A stretch of 64,000 nucleotides of DNA. Origin: Nocardia spumae. GTDB lineage: Bacteria; Actinomycetota; Actinomycetes; Mycobacteriales; Mycobacteriaceae. Below, piece by piece: positions 26,615 to 35,471 of this stretch. Position 1 is the first letter of the stretch; every line of letters begins with the position of its first letter. Under the pieces are notes generated by a model. It was not told the DNA's origin. It saw nothing but the letters and a program-made list of their open reading frames with translations, and searched no databases. The DNA is taken from assembly GCF_020733635.1 (NCBI RefSeq), contig NZ_JAJFZL010000001.1, positions 4,154,001 through 4,218,000 on the forward strand, given 5' to 3'. The position numbers and the translations under genes are program-made.

Positions 26615-27484
26615 CTACCGGGACGACCGTGCCGCGCGAGCCGAGACGTCCGCGAGATGTTCGGACAGCAGCACCGATATCCGCTCGGAGTCGGCTTCGG
26701 GTAACCAGTGCGAGGCACCGTCGAGCGCTTCGTAGCGGTAGGGACCGGTGACCTGTCGCCGGCACAGCTGTGCCGCGGCACGTGAGATGTAGCGATCGCC
26801 GGTACCCCACACGTACAGCGTCGGGACTTCGATGCGGGCAACCGGGCGGCGCAGGCCGAAGGGCAGGCCGCGATACCAGTTCACGGGTCCGCGCAGATCC
26901 CGCCGCCGCGACGCGCGGGTGGCGTACCGAGCCGCGGATTCGGGATCCAGACCGGACCGGATGAGCCCGTCGCGCAGCATCCGGCCGCCGCCGGCGGACA
27001 GCACCGCTTCCGGTAGCCACGGCACTTGGCAGGCAGCCATATACCAGGACCGCACCGCCTGACTCCCGGTGAACATCGCCCGCGCGAACGCCATCGGATG
27101 CGGCACCGACAGCGCGGTCAGCGACCGCAGCCGGTGCGGGTGGGTGGCCGCCAGATACCAGGCCAGCGCCGCTCCCCAGTCGTGCCCGACCACGTGGAAG
27201 CGCTCGATATCGGCCGCGGCGGCCAGGGCCAGCACATCGTCGCCGAGTCGGGCCAGCGCGTAGGCCGAGCGCGCCACCGGCCGGGCTCGCGGCGAGTAGC
27301 CACGCAGATCCGGTGCCAGTACGCGGTATCCCGCCGCGGCCAGTACCGGCGCCACCCGGTCCCAGCTGTGACGATCCTCGGGAAAACCGTGCAGCAGCAC
27401 AACGGTTTCCGTGACCTCGCCGCCGGATTCCGCGGGTGTATCGGTCACCTCGAAGGTGAACCCGGCATGGGCGAACGTCTCCAT
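26615..27484 (-). CDS. Alpha/beta hydrolase, epoxide-hydrolase type
   Basis: The 289-residue protein has HGFPEDRHSW near 32-41, the nucleophile Asp102 in GHDWGAALAW, and a C-terminal GASHWLPEADSE supplying the His. An Asp nucleophile in GHDWG marks epoxide hydrolases and haloalkane dehalogenases, not esterases. The HGFPE oxyanion motif and general layout fit soluble epoxide hydrolases. The ATG at 27484 has a GAGAGG-like site upstream; an in-frame extension to 27559 is Arg-rich and unlikely. The substrate is unknown. Confidence 0.8.
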   Translation of the reverse strand: METFAHAGFTFEVTDTPAESGGEVTETVVLLHGFPEDRHSWDRVAPVLAAAGYRVLAPDLRGYSPRARPVARSAYALARLGDDVLALAAAADIERFHVVGHDWGAALAWYLAATHPHRLRSLTALSVPHPMAFARAMFTGSQAVRSWYMAACQVPWLPEAVLSAGGGRMLRDGLIRSGLDPESAARYATRASRRRDLRGPVNWYRGLPFGLRRPVARIEVPTLYVWGTGDRYISRAAAQLCRRQVTGPYRYEALDGASHWLPEADSERISVLLSEHLADVSARAARSSR

Positions 27485-27580
27485 CGGTCGTACCTCTCCC
27501 CTCGGCAGGCGAACCGATTCACCACCGGGCACGCGGTTCGATCGGCGCCGTGCCGACACTAGCCCGTTGCCGAATCCGGC

Positions 27581-28348
27581 TCATCCACCCGCGGGCGGAT
27601 TCCGCGACAGCGGGTACGCGAGGCTCGACAGCACAGCCGAACTCGGTGATCGGCCACCTCGGACGGCCACGCGCCGCGCCACCGGGAGGGCGGCGCCCCG
27701 GCGACCGGTATGCGTGCGCGCGGGGCGCGGCGTTCGATCGACGCGCAGGAAGTCGATGATGTCGTTCGTGATCCGGCGATGGACGGGTTCATGGAGCAGA
27801 TCGTGTCCGGCGTCGGCCACCTCGACCAGGCGGCAGCTCTGCCCATCGGCGGCCCAGGCGCGAATCGCCGCGATCGGAGCGCGGCGATCGTCACCGCCGT
27901 GCAGGATGAGCGTGGGCCCGTGCGGCGGTGAATAGCCTTGCGCCGGAATCTGTTCCGGAGTACCGAGCAGTACGATCGAGGTGATGTGCGCGGTCGTCTC
28001 GACGTGGGAACTCATCGCCACGACCGCGGTCGCGGCGCCGAGTGAATGTCCGAGCAGGGTCAGTGGAAGACGCGGATTCGCCGCGTGCGAGAGCTCGATC
28101 AGCGCGAGCGCGTTCGCCGCCAGATCCTCGATCGGCGCCAGCGCCCCCTCGTCGCCCTCGCTGAGCCCGTGACCGATCTGATCGATGCCGAATACCGTTG
28201 TGCCGGCTCGGTTCAGCGCACGCGAGAAGCGATGGTAATCCGCACTCTGCTGACCGAGACCGTGCAGCAGCACCACTATCGAGTGCGGCCGTTCGGCCGT
28301 CCACACTCGATAGTGCACCGCGCCGCTGACACCCTGAAAGAACCGCAT
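27581..28348 (-). CDS. Alpha/beta hydrolase, monoacylglycerol-lipase type
   Basis: The 255-residue protein has LLHGLGQQSADY near 27-38, the nucleophile Ser102 in GHSLGAA, Asp in HGGDDRRAP and His in DAGHDLLHEPVHRR, the layout of Hydrolase_4 (lysophospholipase/monoacylglycerol lipase) proteins. The last 45 residues are Arg/Pro-rich and may be a run-on tail. It is divergent from another hydrolase gene, and an IdeR-type iron box lies in the 37-base space between them, so both may respond to iron. Confidence 0.78.
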   Translation of the reverse strand: MRFFQGVSGAVHYRVWTAERPHSIVVLLHGLGQQSADYHRFSRALNRAGTTVFGIDQIGHGLSEGDEGALAPIEDLAANALALIELSHAANPRLPLTLLGHSLGAATAVVAMSSHVETTAHITSIVLLGTPEQIPAQGYSPPHGPTLILHGGDDRRAPIAAIRAWAADGQSCRLVEVADAGHDLLHEPVHRRITNDIIDFLRVDRTPRPARTHTGRRGAALPVARRVAVRGGRSPSSAVLSSLAYPLSRNPPAGG

Positions 28349-28366
28349 CCTGGCATGCTGACATCT

Positions 28367-28385
28367 TTAGGTTAGGCTAACCAAT
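28367..28385. promoter_or_regulatory. IdeR/DtxR-type iron box
   Basis: TTAGGTTAGGCTAACCAAT agrees with the known consensus (TTAGGTTAGGCTAACCTAA) at 17 of 19 positions. TAGGCT inside it (28373-28378) stands seven bases before the GTG of the rightward hydrolase gene, as in a leaderless promoter, so bound IdeR would cover promoter and start. The box also faces the divergent hydrolase gene. Confidence 0.82.
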
Positions 28386-29432
28386 GTGATTGGGAGCACG
28401 CAGGGGAGCCGGACAGATCGGTCGTCGCGCGGGCGCCGGGGCACTCGCACCGGACCGCACAGCCAGGGCACGGCGGGCATTGCGCCCACCCAGGACGGAC
28501 GTCGACTGCACTACCAGTACAAACCCGCCACGCACGACGACCACCGGGTGCCCGCGGTGGTGTTCGAGAGCGGACTCGCCTGTGGCCGATCCTATTGGGC
28601 CGCGGTGCAACGGGAATTGGCCGGATCGGCGCCGACGATCGTGTACGACCGCAGCGGACTGGGCCGTAGCGCGCCCGACAACCGTCCGCGCACCCTGCGG
28701 CGGCTGGCCGACGACCTGATCGATGTGGTCGACTATGTCGACGAACGACTCGCCCCCTCGGCCATGGTGCTGGTGGGCCACAGCTGGGGCGGCCCGATCG
28801 TGCGGCTCGCCGCGGCCGATCGTCCCGAGCGAATCGCCGGGCTGGTCCTGCTCGACCCGACCGACGAAGGCTGCGGCGACCTGTTCACCACCGCCAACCG
28901 CCGCGCCAACCGGCGCGTGCAACTGCTGAGCGTCGCGCTGGCTCGAATCGGCGCGCTGCCGCTGGTGTATCGATCCACGCTCGCCGCGCTACCGGACGAT
29001 GCCCGCCACGACTTCCGCGTGGAGGGCTTCACCCGGGCGGCCATGCGCACGCGGGGCGCCGAACTCGCCTCGTACACGACCGATCTCGAATCCTTGCGCG
29101 CCGCCGATCCGGATCGTCCCGACCTGCCGATGACGATCGTTTCGGCGGCCTCGACGTCGCCGGGGATCTCGGTGCGATCGCGCGCCGCCCTCACCGCCGC
29201 ACATCGGAGCCGGACCGATCGCATGCCCGACGGCCGCCATCTCGTCGCCGACTGCGGTCATATGGTGCCCACCGAACGGCCCGCCACGGTGGCCGCCGAG
29301 ATCGCCCGGATCATCGCGGCGACCGCGTGCGATATCGACGCGCGGGGCCGGCGCGCGGGCCGCCCTCGCGCATCTGCCGGTCACGCTGATTCGCGCACCG
29401 GTCCGATCGAATCCGTCTCTCCCCCGGCGTGA
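28386..29432 (+). CDS. Alpha/beta hydrolase under an iron box
   Basis: The 348-residue protein has FESGLACGRSYW near 60-71, the nucleophile Ser133 in VGHSWGG and a C-terminal CGHMVPTERP with the His, the standard alpha/beta hydrolase set. The first 35 residues are polar and Arg-rich. The GTG at 28386 directly abuts the iron box and no other start lies before the fold. Iron-starvation hydrolases often act on siderophores or their esters, but this is only inference. Its last 52 bases overlap the convergent MFS gene, so one of the two tails may be longer than the real protein. Confidence 0.72.
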   Translation: MIGSTQGSRTDRSSRGRRGTRTGPHSQGTAGIAPTQDGRRLHYQYKPATHDDHRVPAVVFESGLACGRSYWAAVQRELAGSAPTIVYDRSGLGRSAPDNRPRTLRRLADDLIDVVDYVDERLAPSAMVLVGHSWGGPIVRLAAADRPERIAGLVLLDPTDEGCGDLFTTANRRANRRVQLLSVALARIGALPLVYRSTLAALPDDARHDFRVEGFTRAAMRTRGAELASYTTDLESLRAADPDRPDLPMTIVSAASTSPGISVRSRAALTAAHRSRTDRMPDGRHLVADCGHMVPTERPATVAAEIARIIAATACDIDARGRRAGRPRASAGHADSRTGPIESVSPPA

Positions 29433-30661
29433 TCGGCCGCGACCCGGATCGAACGGTCCAGCACCGCCAGCGCGAGTGCGGCCAGCACACCGATCAGCAC
29501 GAACGCCGCCCACACCAGTGCGTCCAGCCCGGCCGCGCGCGCGGCGCCGAGCACCGCGCCGGTGGCCAGATTGCCGATCAGGATCCCCACGCCGACGACC
29601 GTGTTGTAGAAGCCGTAGTGAGTGGCCACCAGGGTGCCGCCCGAGAGCGTGACGACGGTGTCCATCTCGAACGGGAATACCGCGGCGGTGCCGACCGCGA
29701 CGACCGCCGCCGAGAGCAGCAGTGCCGCAACGGCTGTCGCGGTTCCGAACCGCTGTGGACCGGGTACGAGCAGCAGCGGCACGAACCCGGCAGCCAGCAC
29801 GCCCATGCCGACCACCAGCGCGCGGCCGGTCCCCCAGCGGCGGCGGAACCACGCGGTGATACGCAACTGCCCGGCCACCGCCACGACACCGGACACCACG
29901 AACAATGCCGATGTCACCACTTGCGCGCGATCGCCGTACAGGTATTCGGCCTGCAACGGCAGCGCCAGATAGATCTGGAACGACAGCACGTACGAACCGA
30001 CCATCGCGCAGGCGAACGCCAGGAATCGGCGATTGCCCGCGACCGTGCGCCAATCCGCGAGCACCGAGGCCGACGCCGCCGACACCGGCGCCCGCCGGGC
30101 CGGCAGTGCGAACAACTGCGCGAGAGTCAGCAGCGCGAAGACCACCGCGGCGACCGCGGCGGTCACCCGGAAGTCCGACACCATCAGGGCCAGGCCCGCC
30201 AACGGGCCCACCAGGATCCCGGCCTGGTAGAAGATGTTGAACACCGCGAAGGCATCCACCCTGCGCTCCCCGGTCTCGGCGGCGAGATAGGCCCGCACCG
30301 CGGGATTGAACAGCGCGCCGGCGAATCCGGTGGCGGCCGAGGCGATCAGCAGCATCGGCAGCGAGGTGGCGAAGACCAGCAGCGCGAAACCTGCTGTGCG
30401 CAACAGACATCCGGCGACGATGAGCGGTTTGTAACCCAACCGGTCGGCCAGGGTGCCGCCGACGAGGAACATGCCCTGCTGGGAGAAGTTCCGCACGCCG
30501 AGCACCAGGCCCACCGCCCACGCCGCCAACCCGAGTGGGCCGGCGAGATATCCCGCCAGGTAGGGCATCAGCATGTAGAAGCCCAGGTTGATACCGAACT
30601 GGTTGACCATCAGCAGCCTGGCCGTCAGGTCGAAACTGCGGAACTGGGCGATCGGGTTCAC
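29381..30661 (-). CDS. MFS transporter of the lpqS-cysK2 operon (Rv0849-like)
   Basis: The 426-residue protein has about twelve hydrophobic segments and the MFS loop [13 protein letters not shown] near 66-78. It resembles Rv0849, which in M. tuberculosis lies after lpqS and cysK2 and belongs to the copper-responsive RicR regulon. The GTG at 30661 overlaps the cysK2 stop as GTGA, which shows coupled translation; a much longer frame running back into cysK2 is rejected. The transported substrate is unknown. Confidence 0.83.
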   Translation of the reverse strand: MNPIAQFRSFDLTARLLMVNQFGINLGFYMLMPYLAGYLAGPLGLAAWAVGLVLGVRNFSQQGMFLVGGTLADRLGYKPLIVAGCLLRTAGFALLVFATSLPMLLIASAATGFAGALFNPAVRAYLAAETGERRVDAFAVFNIFYQAGILVGPLAGLALMVSDFRVTAAVAAVVFALLTLAQLFALPARRAPVSAASASVLADWRTVAGNRRFLAFACAMVGSYVLSFQIYLALPLQAEYLYGDRAQVVTSALFVVSGVVAVAGQLRITAWFRRRWGTGRALVVGMGVLAAGFVPLLLVPGPQRFGTATAVAALLLSAAVVAVGTAAVFPFEMDTVVTLSGGTLVATHYGFYNTVVGVGILIGNLATGAVLGAARAAGLDALVWAAFVLIGVLAALALAVLDRSIRVAADHAGGETDSIGPVRESA

Positions 30662-31803
30662 TGTGCGAGCTCCGGGTCGAGGCCGAGGGCGCGAGGGTCG
30701 ACCACCGTGGCACACCGCGTCCAGGAGGTCACCACTCGCGCGGCCGGATGGGCGATGGTATCGGGTTCCACGGGCGGATCGGCTTCCAGCAGTCCGTGTT
30801 CGGCGCAGTAGGCGTCGTTGTAGACGGTGTCGGCGTAGCGATGCGGACCGTCGGGGAAGATCGCGGCGATCCGGGTTCCGTCCTCGTGCACTCGTGCGGC
30901 CCAGCCTGCCACCAGCGCGACCGCGCCGACGCTCCAGCCGCCGCCGGCATGGTGGGTGGCGGCCAGGGTCCGGCAGGCCCACACCGCTTCCGCCGGTGCG
31001 ACCCAATGGATTTCGTCGAAGGCGCCGTAGTCGACATTGCGCGGGTGGATACTCGAGCCGAGCCCCCGCATCAGGCGCGGCCCGGCCGGTTGCCCGAAGA
31101 TGGTCGAGGACACGGTATCCACGCCGATCAGCCGCAGTCGCGGCATGAACCGGCGCAGTACCCGGGCCACACCTGCCGAATGGCCACCGGTGCCGACGGC
31201 ACAGACCAGGACATCGATGCGGCCCAGTTGCCGGACCAGTTCGAGCGCCAGCGATTCATAGCCGTCCACATTGTCGGGATTGCCGTACTGATCGGGGCAC
31301 CACGCCCCGGGCTCGGCGGCCAGCAGGCGTGCCACCCGATCGCGTCGCGCCTGCTGCCAGCCACCGCTGGGGTGCGGTTCGGTGACCGTTTCCACGTGCG
31401 CGCCGTAGGCCCGTAGCAGCCGCACCACCATCGGCTCCATCCCCGGATCGGTGACCACCGTGACCGGATGCGCGAACACCGTGCCGGCCAGTGCCAGGCC
31501 CAGACCTAGTGTGCCGCTCGATGATTCGATGATGCGGGCACCCGGGCGCAGCTCGCCGCGCTGTGCCGCGCGACGCACCATGTGCAGCGCGGGGCGGTCC
31601 TTCATCCCACCGGGATTGGCGCCCTCGAGCTTCGCCCAGAAGCCACGATCGCGTGGCGCCAGCGGCGCACCGATCCACAGCACCGGCGTATTGCCGACCA
31701 GTCCGCGCGGGCGTCGCACCGGCGGGGGTACGACCGCCGAATCCCCGCGTGGGAGGTCGAACACAGCGTTGTCCATGACTGTCGCTTTCGATATCGATTC
31801 CAC
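30658..31803 (-). CDS. cysK2: CysK2-like PLP-dependent cysteine/S-sulfocysteine synthase
   Basis: The 381-residue protein is a fold-type II PLP enzyme. The PLP lysine is Lys68 in [10 protein letters not shown], the substrate loop is [11 protein letters not shown] near 95-105, and GTGGHSAG near 205-212 holds the phosphate. In M. tuberculosis, CysK2 (Rv0848) makes S-sulfocysteine from O-phosphoserine and thiosulfate. The gene order lpqS-cysK2-MFS is the same here. Start is GTG at 31803; an in-frame ATG at 31776 is equally plausible, as neither has a good ribosome-binding site. It follows lpqS after 76 bases. Confidence 0.82.
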   Translation of the reverse strand: MESISKATVMDNAVFDLPRGDSAVVPPPVRRPRGLVGNTPVLWIGAPLAPRDRGFWAKLEGANPGGMKDRPALHMVRRAAQRGELRPGARIIESSSGTLGLGLALAGTVFAHPVTVVTDPGMEPMVVRLLRAYGAHVETVTEPHPSGGWQQARRDRVARLLAAEPGAWCPDQYGNPDNVDGYESLALELVRQLGRIDVLVCAVGTGGHSAGVARVLRRFMPRLRLIGVDTVSSTIFGQPAGPRLMRGLGSSIHPRNVDYGAFDEIHWVAPAEAVWACRTLAATHHAGGGWSVGAVALVAGWAARVHEDGTRIAAIFPDGPHRYADTVYNDAYCAEHGLLEADPPVEPDTIAHPAARVVTSWTRCATVVDPRALGLDPELAQ

Positions 31804-31879
31804 CCGGATCGGGTGGCACAGCGGATGCGGGCAGCGGACACCGGCCGACGGCGGAAGCCGCCGGCCTGTCGCTGGCCGA

Positions 31880-32290
31880 TCAGCGGCGAGCGATACCTGC
31901 GTGCGTCAGAATTTCGCGGCCGGACAGGGGGCGCGGCAGCACGCCCGGCGGTCCACGCCCGGCGATCACGCCACGCCGCACGGCGGCCACGATCGTGGCC
32001 GGCACGCACCACCACAGAGTGGCGGCGCCCGCCCAGGGTTTCGCCGAATCCGCCGGAAGCACCGTATCCAGGGCCAGGTGCCGATCGCGGACACAGCAGT
32101 CGTCCCATGCGGGCAGGTGTGAGCCGAGGTGAGCGAACTGCGACACCGACGGCGCGGAGTGAGTGGCGACCGGGTGATCATGGATGGCGGAGCCGGCGAC
32201 CGCGCAGTCGACATGCAGCGCGAGCACGGCCAGTACCGCGGCGAGCAGTACGGCCGCGATCGATCGTCGTGGCCGGGACTTCGAGTTCAC
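31880..32290 (-). CDS. lpqS: LpqS-like small exported copper-regulon protein
   Basis: The 136-residue protein starts [29 protein letters not shown], a signal segment with Cys29 in a poor lipobox context, then a His-rich stretch (IHDHPVATH), a WDDCCVRD motif near 64-71, a second hydrophobic part, and a C-terminus RGPP...[13 protein letters not shown] that recalls mycobacterial LpqS. His and paired Cys suit metal binding. The GTG at 32290 lacks its own ribosome-binding site but overlaps the stop of a leader ORF as GTGA. A longer frame to 32551 lacks coding character. LpqS belongs to the RicR copper regulon in M. tuberculosis. Confidence 0.65.
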   Translation of the reverse strand: MNSKSRPRRSIAAVLLAAVLAVLALHVDCAVAGSAIHDHPVATHSAPSVSQFAHLGSHLPAWDDCCVRDRHLALDTVLPADSAKPWAGAATLWWCVPATIVAAVRRGVIAGRGPPGVLPRPLSGREILTHAGIARR

Positions 32291-32403
32291 CACCGCGCAC
32301 CCGGCCACGGCCGATGGCGCACCGACGGGATCCGGACGCGCACGCGACCAGCCGGTACCATCGCGAGGCACGTGACGAAACCACGGTCGGGACAGTGGTT
32401 CAC
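32287..32403 (-). CDS. 38-residue leader ORF coupled to lpqS
   Basis: A GTG start seven bases after a strong GAGGAGG (32411-32416) opens a frame MNHCPDRGFVTCLAMVPAGR that runs 38 codons and ends in a GTGA overlap with lpqS. This is the only good ribosome-binding site before lpqS, so lpqS translation probably depends on it. The peptide has two Cys and two His, and Arg/Pro toward its end. Short Cys-containing coupled ORFs ahead of copper and sulfur genes act as translational sensors in other bacteria; that role here is inference. Confidence 0.55.
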   Translation of the reverse strand: MNHCPDRGFVTCLAMVPAGRVRVRIPSVRHRPWPGARW

Positions 32404-32486
32404 GAACCGGCCTCCTCGAATACATGTGCACCGCAGTGTTTTTCACGAACAGACGCCCGGATCGTCGACCGGAAGAACGCCTCGAC

Positions 32487-32512
32487 CTACTACGTGCGTA
32501 CGTACACAGTAG
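32487..32512 (-). other. Hairpin in the lpqS leader
   Basis: On the minus strand a nine-base-pair stem (CTACTGTGT with ACGTAGTAG, two G-U pairs) can close an eight-base loop, about 84 bases before the leader ORF. It could be a regulatory element or chance. Confidence 0.3.
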
Positions 32513-32568
32513 ATCATAGGCGACGGCGACACCCGCCCGCCCGACACTCACCCGAACACATACGAGAG

Positions 32569-32583
32569 TACCCCCGGGGGGTA
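32569..32583. promoter_or_regulatory. Copper-responsive RicR/CsoR-type operator
   Basis: TACCCCCGGGGGGTA is a near-perfect palindrome of the TACCC...GGGTA type bound by CsoR/RicR repressors, which leave DNA when Cu(I) binds. It overlaps a possible minus-strand promoter (TTACCC at 32584-32579, TATGTG at 32562-32557, 16-base spacer) for the lpqS-cysK2-MFS operon. No csoR/ricR gene is in the window. Confidence 0.7.
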
Positions 32584-32693
32584 ATTACGACAAGCCGCAC
32601 AGGCCACGGGCACCCGGATGCGCACCACCGCACCGGTGCGCCGCGGGATTCACCCCGGAGGGGCCGGCGACGCCGCCCGCAGGCGGCTTCCGC

Positions 32694-33299
32694 TCACCGG
32701 ATATCGTCGCGCGCGGCCGCCGAAAGTCTGGTACCCAGCGTTTTCAGTCCGGCCCGGATCCGGGCCTTCGCGGTCGGCACCGGTATCCCGAGGTCGTGCG
32801 CGACCTCCGGATAGGTGCGGTCGCCGTAGAAGGCGAGCAGAATCGCCTCCCGCTGCCGATGCCCGAGCCGGTTCACCTCCCCGGCGACGGAGTGCTCGTC
32901 CATGCGCTGGGTGACCTCGTCGAAGACCACGTCCCGCTCACGCAGAAACTGACCGCGACCGAAGGCACGTTCGCGATCGGCCATCGATTGCTCCGAACGC
33001 ACCCGATCCACCGCACGGCGATGCGCGAACATCATCAGCCAGGCCATCGGACTGGCCCGGCCGGCGTCGTACTCACCCGCTGCCGCCCACGCCTGCAGAT
33101 AGACCTCCTGACTGACCTCCTGGGCCAGCACAGGACTGCGCAGAATCGCGGTCAGCCGCGACATCAAGCGGGCGTTCGTACGGCGGTAGAACTCGGCGAA
33201 CGCATCGGCATTGCCGTCCGCAGTCTCATGCAGCAAGGTTGCTAGCTTCGCCGCAGTGGTGGCCGAGGTGCCCTTGCGGGAACGCTCATCGATGTCCAT
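32694..33299 (-). CDS. ECF sigma factor, SigK-like
   Basis: The 201-residue protein has sigma region 2 (AFAEFYRRTNARLMSRL; EVYLQAWAAAGEYDAGRASPMAWLMMFAHRRAVDRVRSEQ, about 34-102) and region 4 (LGHRQREAILLAFYGDRTYPEVAHDLGIPVPTAKARIRAGLKTL, about 144-187). It closely resembles mycobacterial SigK, which drives secreted-antigen and redox-related genes and is held by the membrane anti-sigma RskA. No rskA-like gene is adjacent on either side, which is unusual. The ATG follows a weak ribosome-binding site. A SigK paralogue with another partner is possible. Confidence 0.82.
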   Translation of the reverse strand: MDIDERSRKGTSATTAAKLATLLHETADGNADAFAEFYRRTNARLMSRLTAILRSPVLAQEVSQEVYLQAWAAAGEYDAGRASPMAWLMMFAHRRAVDRVRSEQSMADRERAFGRGQFLRERDVVFDEVTQRMDEHSVAGEVNRLGHRQREAILLAFYGDRTYPEVAHDLGIPVPTAKARIRAGLKTLGTRLSAAARDDIR

Positions 33300-33706
33300 C
33301 GCACACCGTTCTCATTTCGCGGGATAGTCATACCGGAGACGAGATCGGCCCCATTGCCGAATCGCCTTTTCACTGCGTGCAGCGCCGAGCGTCGATGCGC
33401 GCGTCCAAGAGCGTGGTGCCCGGGCGGACAGCCGTGACCGACCGACCGGTGCCGTCCAAGAGACGACATTGGAAGCATCGAATCCGGGATGCGGGATGTT
33501 AACCGCGACACAAAATTAATTTTGCACTAGTTTCCGGCCGGGTTCAGCAGAACCGGCCAGTCTGCATCGAAAATGCGACAATTCCCTCCCCTGTGACTCG
33601 AATCGGCCGCAAAATAATGCGAGTCCGAATGTTTTCGCATTGGGCGGTCGCCGCTGCCGGTCCCCCCTTCGCGCGCCCGGTCGCGACCAGCGAGCCGGGT
33701 CGCGCC
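33300..33706. other. Non-coding gap upstream of the sigma-factor gene
   Basis: No gene is credible over these 407 bases. It contains an AT-rich perfect palindrome at 33511-33524 that stands out from the GC-rich surroundings, and probably the sigma-gene promoter; I cannot place firm -35/-10 elements. Confidence 0.5.
33511..33524. promoter_or_regulatory. AT-only-centred 14-bp palindrome
   Basis: CAAAATTAATTTTG is an exact palindrome about 210 bases before the sigma-factor start. It may be a regulator or nucleoid-protein site; no regulator is known. Confidence 0.4.
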
Positions 33707-33910
33707 TCAATCCGGCAAGCGACGCATCTCGATCAGCGTCAATCCCAGCGCATCGATGCGGGCCAGCACACTGCGCATCGCGGTGTAGTCGGCCAGCGAG
33801 CCGAACAGTGTCGTCGTCCCCGCGGACCCGACGACACTGTGAGTCAGCTCGGGGAACTCGGCGAGCAGGCGCTCGGACAATTCGCTGTCGAGGACGAATT
33901 CGTACCGCAT
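33707..33910 (-). CDS. Small conserved-looking cytoplasmic protein, unknown function
   Basis: The 67-residue product reads MRYEFVLDSELSERLLAEFP, then THSVVGSAGTTTLFGSLADY and a helix ending LTLIEMRRLPD. It looks like one beta-alpha domain without Cys or membrane segments, similar to small hypothetical proteins of Mycobacterium and Nocardia. The ATG at 33910 is preferred over an in-frame start at 33931 because GGAAGGTGGG lies just before it. It is next to a SHOCT-domain gene on the same strand. Confidence 0.65.
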   Translation of the reverse strand: MRYEFVLDSELSERLLAEFPELTHSVVGSAGTTTLFGSLADYTAMRSVLARIDALGLTLIEMRRLPD

Positions 33911-33988
33911 CGCCACCCACCTTCCGCACACCGCCGCCTCGCCCGGTCACGCCTCCGCCCGTTCACGCCCACAGCCGCCGCGACCGGC

Positions 33989-34363
33989 TCAGGACAGCGC
34001 CTTGCCCTTGAGCCGGTCGAATTCCTCCGCGGTAATGGTGCCGTCGTCCAGCAACTTCTTCGCATCGGCGATCTGCGCGGCCGAACTCGTCCCGGCCGTG
34101 TCCTTGATGTACGCGTCCTGGGCCGCTCGGGCCTGCCTCGCCGCATCCGCGGAACGCTCCGACATACCGCCCCCGCGCACGATCAGATACACCAGCGCGG
34201 TGATCAGCGGCAGGATGAACAGGAACACCACCCAGATCGCCTTCACCCAGCCGGACGTGGTGTGGTCCCGGAACAGGTCGGTGATGATCGAGAACAACAG
34301 GATCAGATACGCGACGAACGCGAAACTCATGATGATGAGCCAGAACACATCCCATACGGGCAT
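33989..34363 (-). CDS. Membrane protein with PLDc_N-type and SHOCT domains
   Basis: The 124-residue protein has two membrane segments (about 3-28 and 41-63) of the phospholipase-D-nuclease N-terminal type, then a charged linker and a C-terminal SHOCT motif (AAQIADAKKLLDDGTITAEEFDRLKGKAL). SHOCT tails are thought to mediate oligomerisation. GAGGAG lies before the ATG at 34363; a longer frame is discarded. Function is unknown. Confidence 0.8.
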   Translation of the reverse strand: MPVWDVFWLIIMSFAFVAYLILLFSIITDLFRDHTTSGWVKAIWVVFLFILPLITALVYLIVRGGGMSERSADAARQARAAQDAYIKDTAGTSSAAQIADAKKLLDDGTITAEEFDRLKGKALS

Positions 34364-34510
34364 GACGTCTCCTCGGTGCCGGCGTCCGGCTTCGTGGGGC
34401 CGAACGGCTCTGCGCGTCACCGTCGCGGACCGCGGCCATCGCGGCAGCCGTGGCGGCACCCGACCAGTTCACCCGCCGACGCGCGCCGGCGCTTCACCCG
34501 TTGCGGGTGA

Positions 34511-35272
<762 letters not shown>

Positions 35273-35407
35273 CAGGCCCGCGCGGAGCGGCCACCGAGTC
35301 CTCCCCTCCATATCGGACTCGGTGGCAGGCTCACCCGTCCATGCCACCAGCCCGAGCGATGACGAGGCAATACGGCCACCGACCCTCATCCGGCCCGCCC
35401 ACCGCGC

Positions 35408-35419
35408 AGTAGTACTACT
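35408..35419. promoter_or_regulatory. 12-bp perfect palindrome upstream of the XRE-type regulator
   Basis: AGTAGTACTACT is an exact palindrome 52 bases before the regulator's start, followed by a related GGTACTAG stretch. It may be an autoregulatory site. Confidence 0.4.
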
Positions 35420-35471
35420 CATCAGTGGTACTAGTGAACGGATCGATTCGAGCACGGCGTCCGGAGGGCCA

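Noticed and set aside
33516..33950. 144-codon frame in the gap before the sigma-factor gene
   Set aside because: Arg/Gly-rich composition, no start signal, and it overlaps the small 67-residue gene in another frame.
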